Shown here: positions 1 to 5,733 of the stretch, in pieces
Numbering within the stretch: the first letter of the stretch is position 1
Layout of the letters: the number at the start of each line of letters is the position of its first letter
NCBI GenBank assembly: GCA_946479825.1
Contig: CAMLHU010000150.1
Span: 1 to 5,733, forward strand
Direction of reading: 5' to 3'
Length of the DNA stretch: 5,733 nt
DNA from: an uncultured Gemmatimonadota bacterium
GTDB taxonomy: Bacteria > Gemmatimonadota > Gemmatimonadetes > Gemmatimonadales > GWC2-71-9
Program-made: the position numbers and the translations under genes
Notes under the pieces: model-generated
Told to the model about the DNA's origin: nothing
The model's database searches: none
Seen by the model: only the letters and a program-made list of their open reading frames with translations

Positions 1-35
1 TTAGCCCTAAGCCCTTAGCCCTAAGCCCTAAGCCC
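1..35. repeat. Heptanucleotide tandem repeat, TWAGCCC x5
   Basis: Five consecutive 7-nt units, TTAGCCC, TAAGCCC, TTAGCCC, TAAGCCC, TAAGCCC, run from the window edge, followed by a degenerate TCGTCCC. The only variation is A/T at the second position. The tract lies in the gap upstream of uvrA and may extend further left out of the window. It resembles the short tandemly repeated heptamers (STRR) known from cyanobacterial intergenic regions in period and location, but not in exact sequence. Function is unknown. Confidence 0.85.
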
Positions 36-43
36 TCGTCCCC

Positions 44-73
44 TTGAACCCGCCCCCGTCCCCCGGGTACCCT
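44..73 (+). promoter_or_regulatory. Putative uvrA promoter (TTGAAC-N18-TACCCT)
   Basis: A -35-like TTGAAC at 44-49 and a -10-like TACCCT at 68-73 are separated by 18 nt, a normal sigma-70 spacing. Only 8 nt separate the -10 element from the uvrA ATG at 82, so transcription would be expected to start at or next to the start codon. I see no LexA box of the CTGT-N8-ACAG type or other obvious SOS operator here. The call rests on weak consensus matches and is an inference. Confidence 0.4.
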
Positions 74-81
74 ACAGGGCT

Positions 82-2943
<2,862 letters not shown>

Positions 2944-2972
2944 GGCGGCCTTTCGAGTTCGGCCCCGGGCCC

Positions 2973-3002
2973 TACCTTACGGAAGTCCCCCTCGCCCGGA
3001 GG
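2973..3002 (+). promoter_or_regulatory. -10-like element and Shine-Dalgarno for the 71-residue gene
   Basis: TACCTT at 2973-2978 matches the -10 form seen upstream of sdaAB and resembles the TACCCT upstream of uvrA. No convincing -35 is visible; the best placed hexamer is TTTCGA at 2951-2956. A good Shine-Dalgarno GGAGG lies at 2998-3002, 5 nt before the ATG at 3008, and fixes that start. The element suggests that the small gene has its own promoter rather than relying only on readthrough from uvrA. Confidence 0.4.
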
Positions 3003-3007
3003 CCCCG

Positions 3008-3223
3008 ATGAAATACGAAGACATCCTTTCGGTCCTCGGCTACGCCAACGGCCACGACGTCGCGGTGCGGATCACCACCACCGAAGGCGCCGAGGTCGTC
3101 GGGATCCCGACCTCGGTGGACACCCACGTCACCGCCCACGAGGTGTACCTCAAGCCCGTCGGCGACGACAGCACCGAGATCGCGCTGTCACTGGGGGCGG
3201 TCCAGCGGGTCGAGTTGGTCTGA
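3008..3223 (+). CDS. Small beta-rich hypothetical protein, 71 aa
   Basis: I do not recognise this protein. It begins MKYEDILSVLGYANGHD, probably a short helix. It continues as alternating hydrophobic strands (VAVRITT, AEVVGIPTSV, EVYLKPV, EIALSLGAV, QRVELV) separated by Gly/Asp turns. That pattern suggests a compact small beta-barrel (SH3-like or Sm-like), but this is an inference from residue pattern only. There is no signal peptide, membrane segment, cysteine or catalytic motif. Expression of the frame is supported by GGAGG 5 nt upstream, strong GC bias at third codon positions, and a hairpin 8 nt after the TGA stop. It sits 64 nt downstream of uvrA on the same strand, but the gap has a possible promoter of its own. 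A functional link to DNA repair cannot be claimed. Confidence 0.8.
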   Translation: MKYEDILSVLGYANGHDVAVRITTTEGAEVVGIPTSVDTHVTAHEVYLKPVGDDSTEIALSLGAVQRVELV

Positions 3224-3230
3224 GCGGAGA

Positions 3231-3261
3231 GGGCGGGGGCGGCCAATGGGCGCCCCCGTTC
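3231..3261 (+). terminator. Terminator-like hairpin after the 71-aa gene
   Basis: Positions 3231-3241 pair with 3251-3261 in an 11-bp stem that includes a GGGGGC/GCCCCC core and two G-U wobbles. The 9-nt loop can close further through CC-AAT-GG. The hairpin starts 8 nt after the stop codon at 3221-3223. The downstream sequence (GCTTGAGGCTTGCT) is only modestly T-rich, so intrinsic termination is plausible but not textbook. Confidence 0.45.
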
Positions 3262-3275
3262 GCTTGAGGCTTGCT

Positions 3276-3303
3276 CCCCCTCTCCACGTACGTGGAGAGG
3301 GGG
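3276..3303. repeat. Perfect 28-bp palindrome, dispersed-repeat-like
   Basis: Arms CCCCCTCTCCACGT (3276-3289) and ACGTGGAGAGGGGG (3290-3303) are exact reverse complements with no spacer. They are followed directly by CCGGGGGGTGAGG (3304-3316). From memory, a C-rich palindrome followed by a GGGGTGAGG-type tail resembles extragenic palindromic elements scattered through many unrelated bacterial genomes. In six-frame translation such elements yield tell-tale spurious peptides such as LSTYVERG and PAPSPRTWRGG, both of which appear here. In RNA it would form a very stable hairpin, and it could act as a bidirectional transcription block between the 71-aa gene and sdaAB. No RAYT-type transposase is in view. 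Confidence 0.8.
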
Positions 3304-3332
3304 CCGGGGGGTGAGGAAGTGTGCGAGCACCA

Positions 3333-3357
3333 GGGCCCGGGGGAACAGGACGGGCCC
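3333..3357. promoter_or_regulatory. Inverted repeat upstream of sdaAB, possible operator
   Basis: GGGCCCG (3333-3339) and CGGGCCC (3351-3357) form a perfect 7-bp inverted repeat around an 11-nt spacer. Arm centres are 18 nt apart, within the range of dimeric regulator sites. The repeat ends 36 nt before the sdaAB start, just upstream of the likely -10. In a GC-rich genome such a repeat can occur by chance, and no regulator gene is adjacent. Confidence 0.25.
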
Positions 3358-3389
3358 GCTTACCTCTCACCGCTCCCCGCTTACCTTTC
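3355..3389. repeat. Heptad-periodic direct repeat in the sdaAB leader
   Basis: CCCGCTTACCTCTC (3355-3368) recurs as CCCGCTTACCTTTC (3376-3389), 13 of 14 bases identical and exactly 21 nt apart. The whole stretch reads as degenerate 7-nt units: CCCGCTT, ACCTCTC, ACCGCTC, CCCGCTT, ACCTTTC. The period matches the heptamer tracts at 1-35 and 5364-5391, although the unit sequence differs. The second copy contains the TACCTT that lies in -10 position for sdaAB. Confidence 0.6.
3382..3387 (+). promoter_or_regulatory. Putative -10 element of the sda operon (TACCTT)
   Basis: TACCTT lies 6 nt before the sdaAB ATG at 3394, with no Shine-Dalgarno in between (only TCCCCC). This position would put the transcription start at or very near the ATG, which suggests a leaderless message. 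A weak -35-like TTACCT lies at 3360-3365 with 16-nt spacing. It is itself part of the upstream copy of the direct repeat. Confidence 0.35.
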
Positions 3390-3393
3390 CCCC

Positions 3394-4059
3394 ATGGTCT
3401 CCCTCCTCGATATCATCGGCCCCGTGATGGTGGGGCCGTCGTCGTCCCACACCGCCGGCGCCTGCCGCATCGGGCTCATCGCCCGCGGGATGGTGGGCGG
3501 CACCCCCGAGTCGGCCAAGGTAGAACTCCACGGCTCCTTCGCGCGCACCGGGGTGGGCCACGGCACCGACCGCGCCATCGCCGGCGGGCTCCTCGGCTTC
3601 CAGCCCGACGACGAACGCCTGCGCCAGTCGCTCGAGCTCGCCGGACCGGAGGGGCTCACGGTCGAGTTCGACAACGTGAAGCTCCGCGGCGACCATCACC
3701 CGAACACGACGCGGATCACGGTGGTCCGGAACGGCGCCAAGGCCATCGTCGTCGGCTCTTCGCTCGGCGCCGGCCGCATCCTGATCACCGAGCTCGACGG
3801 CTATCCGGTCGAGATCACCGGCAGCTATCCGGTGCTCGTGATCGTCGCCCGGGACGAGCCGGGGATCGTGGCCAGCGTCTCCGGCGCCCTGGCCGCGGAG
3901 CAGAACAACATCTCCACGATGCGGGTCTCCCGCCGCACCAAGGGCGGCGACGCCATCCATATCTACGAGCTCGATGCCGCGGCCACCGCCGGCGCGGTCG
4001 AGCGCATCCGCGCGCTCCCGGCCGTCAAGGTGCTGCGCGCGATCGACCGGGTGTCCTGA
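3394..4059 (+). CDS. sdaAB: L-serine dehydratase, iron-sulfur-dependent, beta subunit
   Basis: This is the beta subunit of the two-subunit, oxygen-sensitive [4Fe-4S] L-serine dehydratase (L-serine to pyruvate plus ammonia, cytosolic). The 221-residue protein opens with the family N-terminus MVSLLDIIGPVMVGPSSSHT, including GPSSSHTAG (14-22). The conserved HGSFARTGVGHGTD lies at 46-59. From about Y145 to the end there is an ACT domain (YPVLVIVARDEPGIVASVSG), the likely amino-acid-sensing module of this subunit type. Length and order fit the Bacillus-type SdaAB. The frame is open upstream to 3271, but that extension reads through the palindrome and inverted repeat and has no family resemblance, so the ATG at 3394 is the start. 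It overlaps the alpha-subunit gene by ATGA. No Shine-Dalgarno is present. Confidence 0.95.
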   Translation: MVSLLDIIGPVMVGPSSSHTAGACRIGLIARGMVGGTPESAKVELHGSFARTGVGHGTDRAIAGGLLGFQPDDERLRQSLELAGPEGLTVEFDNVKLRGDHHPNTTRITVVRNGAKAIVVGSSLGAGRILITELDGYPVEITGSYPVLVIVARDEPGIVASVSGALAAEQNNISTMRVSRRTKGGDAIHIYELDAAATAGAVERIRALPAVKVLRAIDRVS

Positions 4060-4943
4060 TGTTCGACGCACTCGCCGACGCGGTCGCCCGCGCAGAGCAG
4101 GAAGGCCTTTCCCTCGGCGAGCTCGCCCTCCGGGCCGAGACCGAGACGGGACTCCGGACCCGCGCCGAGGTCGAGGCCGCCCTCCAGCGCGCCCTCGAGG
4201 TGATGCGCGGCGCCATCGAGCGCGGGGAGAAGGGCGACCTCCGCAGCGTCTCGGGACTCGTCGGCGGCGACGCCGCCAAGCTTCGCGCGCCGAAGGGTCC
4301 TCTCGGCGGCACGCTCTTCACCGACGTGCTCGCCGGCGCGCTCGCGGTCCAGGAGGTGAACGCCGCGATGGGCGTCATCGTTGCGGCGCCCACGGCCGGC
4401 GGCGCAGGGGTGCTGCCGGGGGTGCTGCTCGGCCTCGGCGTTCGCCAACGCCTGGACGACGCGACACTGGTCCGCGGCCTCGCGGTCGCGGGGCTGGTCG
4501 GCGCGGTCGTCGCAGTCCGGGCCTCGCTGTCCGGCGCGGAAGGGGGCTGCCAGGCGGAGACCGGCGCGGCGGCAGCGATGGCGGCGGCTGCCGGCATCGA
4601 GGTCCTCGGCGGCACCCCGCGCCAGGCGGCCCACGCCGTCGCCCTCACGATGCAGGGGACCCTCGGCCTCGTCTGCGATCCGCTCGGCGGCCTGGTCGAA
4701 GTGCCCTGCGTCTTCCGCAACGCCACTGGCGGCGCGATGGCGCTCGCCGGCATCGAGATGGCCCTCGCCGGGGTCGAGTTCCCGATCCCGGTGGACGAAG
4801 TGATCGATACGATGGGCGAGATCGGACGGACGATGGACGTCCGCTACCGGGAGACCGCCGGGGGAGGGCTGGCCGCCACCCCGACCGGTCGCCAGCTCGC
4901 CCGCTCCCGCCTGGTCGAACTGAAGGGCAAGAAGCGCCAATAG
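4059..4943 (+). CDS. sdaAA: L-serine dehydratase, iron-sulfur-dependent, alpha subunit
   Basis: This is the catalytic, cluster-bearing subunit of the same L-serine dehydratase. The 294-residue product has the length of Bacillus-type SdaAA. Three cysteines sit in the expected conserved contexts: C164 in EGGCQAE, C206 in GLVCDPLGG and C217 in VEVPCV. Three cysteine ligands leave the fourth iron of a [4Fe-4S] cluster free to bind serine, as established for this family. The glycine-rich segment APTAGGAGVLPGVLLG and the C-terminal ETAGGGLAATPTG are also typical. The ATG shares its A with the stop of sdaAB (ATGA), which implies translational coupling and equal subunit production. The frame stays open for more than 700 nt upstream through sdaAB, but only as an out-of-frame shadow with no SDH homology; the ATG at 4059 gives the usual MFDALAD start. 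No strong terminator follows the TAG. Confidence 0.96.
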   Translation: MFDALADAVARAEQEGLSLGELALRAETETGLRTRAEVEAALQRALEVMRGAIERGEKGDLRSVSGLVGGDAAKLRAPKGPLGGTLFTDVLAGALAVQEVNAAMGVIVAAPTAGGAGVLPGVLLGLGVRQRLDDATLVRGLAVAGLVGAVVAVRASLSGAEGGCQAETGAAAAMAAAAGIEVLGGTPRQAAHAVALTMQGTLGLVCDPLGGLVEVPCVFRNATGGAMALAGIEMALAGVEFPIPVDEVIDTMGEIGRTMDVRYRETAGGGLAATPTGRQLARSRLVELKGKKRQ

Positions 4944-4985
4944 TCGCAACGACTTAGCCGCGCTCGTCGCCCCTTTGTTCCTTGC

Positions 4986-5015
4986 TGAAACAATATGAAA
5001 CGTCGGGCCGTATTA
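4986..5015 (+). promoter_or_regulatory. Putative ECF-sigma-type promoter (TGAAAC-N17-CGTA)
   Basis: TGAAAC at 4986-4991 and CGTATTA at 5009-5015 are 17 nt apart. They match the published Bacillus sigma-W consensus (TGAAAC-N16-CGTA) apart from one extra spacer base. A second TGAAAC occurs at 4996-5001 but is too close to the -10. The local sequence is clearly more A/T-rich than the rest of the window, as expected for a promoter. A start site near 5021-5023 would drive the small-membrane-protein genes that follow. Which sigma factor would use it is unknown. Confidence 0.45.
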
Positions 5016-5020
5016 CGCCC

Positions 5021-5095
5021 ATGACCCTGGAGACAAGGATCTCGCGCCGTTCCGACCGCGGCCTGATCTCTCCTCTACGGAGACCACGGCGATGA
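5021..5095 (+). CDS. Possible 24-codon leader ORF
   Basis: An ATG at 5021 opens a 24-codon frame that ends in a TGA at 5093-5095, overlapping the ATG of the next gene (5092-5094) in the ATGA arrangement. The peptide would be strongly basic, with an Arg-rich C-terminus (LRRPRR). The ATG lies 5 nt after the putative -10, so it could be read from a leaderless transcript and coupled to the downstream gene. Against this, it uses codons rare in the neighbouring genes (AGG, AGA, CTA, ACA), and the downstream gene already has its own Shine-Dalgarno. It may be chance. Confidence 0.2.
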   Translation: MTLETRISRRSDRGLISPLRRPRR

Positions 5096-5349
5096 ACTTT
5101 GTGGGCCAATTGACCGGCTTGATCGCGGTCTGCGTCATTTTCGGGTTGCCGGGGCTGGTCCTCTTTTCCAAGAGCGACCTCGGCAAGGCGCTGGTCGAGC
5201 GGATCCGCCACGGCACCCAGGGCCTCCCCGACCCGCAGCTGCTCGCCGAGCTCGACGACCTGCGGGTACAGGTGGCGGAGATGCAGGATCGGCTCGAGTT
5301 CGCCGAGCGCCAGCTTTCGGCACTGAAGCCGGGTTCGCGCGCCAGCTGA
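5092..5349 (+). CDS. Small PspB-like membrane protein with coiled coil (paralog 1), 85 aa
   Basis: The protein has an N-terminal hydrophobic segment (about residues 5-26, GLIAVCVIFGLPGLVLF). A short charged stretch (SKSDLGKALVERIRHG) follows, then a C-terminal amphipathic helix from about 47 to 78 with heptad-like spacing (DPQLLAELDDLR onward, ending FAERQL). One membrane segment plus a cytoplasmic coiled coil in about 80 residues is the architecture of PspB, the phage-shock envelope-stress protein. The resemblance is in layout and general residue pattern, not a confirmed homology. GGAGA at 5079-5083, 8 nt before the ATG, supports the start. A paralog follows 47 nt after the stop, and an ECF-like promoter lies upstream. 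A role in envelope sensing or as a small membrane scaffold is an inference. Confidence 0.85.
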   Translation: MNFVGQLTGLIAVCVIFGLPGLVLFSKSDLGKALVERIRHGTQGLPDPQLLAELDDLRVQVAEMQDRLEFAERQLSALKPGSRAS

Positions 5350-5363
5350 ACGCGGGCACCTTC

Positions 5364-5391
5364 CGGATAGCGGATAGCGGATAACGGACGG
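5364..5391. repeat. Heptanucleotide tandem repeat, CGGATAG x2 plus two variants
   Basis: Units CGGATAG (5364-5370), CGGATAG (5371-5377), CGGATAA (5378-5384) and a diverged CGGACGG (5385-5391) fill most of the 47-nt gap between the two paralogous genes and end 5 nt before the next ATG. It is the third 7-nt periodic tract in this window. No Shine-Dalgarno is evident between the tract and the start codon, so the repeat occupies the place where ribosome-binding signals would normally be. Confidence 0.75.
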
Positions 5392-5396
5392 CGAAT

Positions 5397-5651
5397 ATGG
5401 AAGACATCCTCGCGATCATCCTCATCTTCGGCGGCGGGACGGCGATCGCCATCTCGTTCAGCCCGGTGGGGCGCGCCATCGCCGACCGGATCCGCGGTCG
5501 CCACGCGGTGGCCGAACCGGACCCGCAGCTGCTGGCCGAACTCGACGACCTGCGGATGCAGGTCGGCGAACTGCAGGAGCGGGTGGACTTCGCCGAGCGG
5601 CTGCTGGGGCAGGGGCGTGAAGGCAAGCCGCTCGCAGCGGGAGAGAACTGA
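5397..5651 (+). CDS. Small PspB-like membrane protein with coiled coil (paralog 2), 84 aa
   Basis: This protein has the same plan as the preceding gene: a hydrophobic N-terminus (about residues 4-22, ILAIILIFGGGTAIAISF), a basic juxtamembrane segment (VGRAIADRIRGRH), and an amphipathic helix beginning DPQLLAELDDLR and ending FAERLL. In the 29-residue helical block, 21 residues are identical to paralog 1, and about 71 of 87 nucleotides match with no gap, so the two arose by duplication. The membrane segments have diverged far more. The layout again resembles PspB. The ATG at 5397 is the first good start, but it has no clear Shine-Dalgarno. The stop overlaps the next ATG (ATGA at 5651), so the next protein is probably translationally coupled and may be a partner. 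Confidence 0.83.
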   Translation: MEDILAIILIFGGGTAIAISFSPVGRAIADRIRGRHAVAEPDPQLLAELDDLRMQVGELQERVDFAERLLGQGREGKPLAAGEN

Positions 5652-5733
5652 TGGCACGGGATCATCGCCGGAGCCCGATGGGGCGGCTGGCCGTGGCGAC
5701 CGGGTTCGTGGTGGCGGGGTACACCGTCGTCGC
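5651..5733 (+). CDS. Partial membrane protein, N-terminus only
   Basis: The frame opens with an ATG that overlaps the previous stop (ATGA) and remains open for 27 codons to the window edge. It begins MARDHRRSPMGRLAVATGFV: a short Arg-rich head followed by a hydrophobic stretch (LAVATGFVVAGYTVV) that would make a membrane anchor or uncleaved signal segment with a cytoplasmic N-terminus. Nothing beyond this is visible, so function cannot be assigned. If the preceding genes are PspB-like, PspC would be an attractive guess, but this N-terminus does not look like PspC. Confidence 0.6.
   Translation, partial: MARDHRRSPMGRLAVATGFVVAGYTVV

Noticed and set aside
1..35. Telomere-like repeat (similar to eukaryotic CCCTAA/CCCTAAA arrays)
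   Set aside because: The unit is TWAGCCC, not a known telomeric unit, and it directly abuts a bacterial uvrA promoter. A bacterial intergenic heptamer repeat explains it better.
3271..3393. N-terminal extension of sdaAB starting upstream
   Set aside because: It translates the palindrome and inverted repeat (LSTYVERG-type peptide), while the conserved SdaAB N-terminus begins at 3394.
3321..4058. N-terminal extension of sdaAA giving a 540-residue protein
   Set aside because: The extension lies out of frame over the genuine sdaAB and is Arg/Pro/Gly-rich. The ATGA junction at 4059 gives the family start.
3963..4949. Minus-strand ORFs opposite sdaAA (328 and 242 codons)
   Set aside because: They are shadows of a confirmed gene, with no start signals and low-complexity translations.
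4943..4953. Short hairpin GTCG-CAA-CGAC at the sdaAA stop as a terminator
   Set aside because: It has only four base pairs, overlaps the stop codon and is not followed by a T tract.
5364..5391. CRISPR-like array
   Set aside because: The units are 7 nt in direct tandem without spacers, and no cas gene is present.
5013..5665. Minus-strand ORFs (214 and 176 codons) opposite the PspB-like pair
   Set aside because: Their internal repetition simply mirrors the + strand duplication. The + strand frames have membrane helix and coiled-coil logic, and the first also has a Shine-Dalgarno.

Overview
The window is GC-rich bacterial DNA with tightly packed genes, all on the + strand. It holds a complete uvrA, a small orphan gene, a two-gene L-serine dehydratase operon of the bacterial two-subunit iron-sulfur type, a tandem pair of small membrane/coiled-coil proteins, and the first codons of a further membrane gene that runs off the right edge. 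Very high third-position G+C, several starts without a Shine-Dalgarno sequence, and TACCTT/TACCCT-type -10 elements close to start codons suggest a GC-rich lineage outside the Enterobacteria and Firmicutes. Gemmatimonadota or a similar phylum is my guess, not a demonstrated assignment.

Layout: 1-81 is an upstream region with a heptanucleotide tandem repeat (TWAGCCC x5) and a probable uvrA promoter. 82-2943 is uvrA (nucleotide excision repair). 2944-3007 holds a -10-like element and a good Shine-Dalgarno sequence. 3008-3223 is a 71-residue beta-rich protein of unknown function. 3224-3393 is the most structured non-coding stretch: a terminator-like hairpin, a perfect 28-bp palindrome of the dispersed-repeat kind, a second inverted repeat, and a heptad-periodic direct repeat whose last copy supplies a -10-like TACCTT. 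3394-4059 and 4059-4943 are sdaAB and sdaAA, joined by an ATGA overlap. Together they would deaminate L-serine to pyruvate. 4944-5091 carries an ECF-sigma-like promoter and a possible 24-codon leader ORF. 5092-5349 and 5397-5651 are two paralogous PspB-like small membrane proteins separated by another heptamer repeat. The second overlaps the start of a partial membrane gene (5651 onward) by ATGA.

The genes fall into separate transcription units: DNA repair, an unknown small protein, serine catabolism, and what looks like a small envelope-associated operon. The ordinary part is uvrA and sdaAB-sdaAA. The parts worth a second look are the three unrelated heptamer tracts, each lying just upstream of a gene, the leaderless-looking starts, the palindrome, and the duplicated PspB-like genes behind a TGAAAC-N17-CGTA promoter. 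I see no CRISPR array, tRNA, rRNA, transposase or phage gene.
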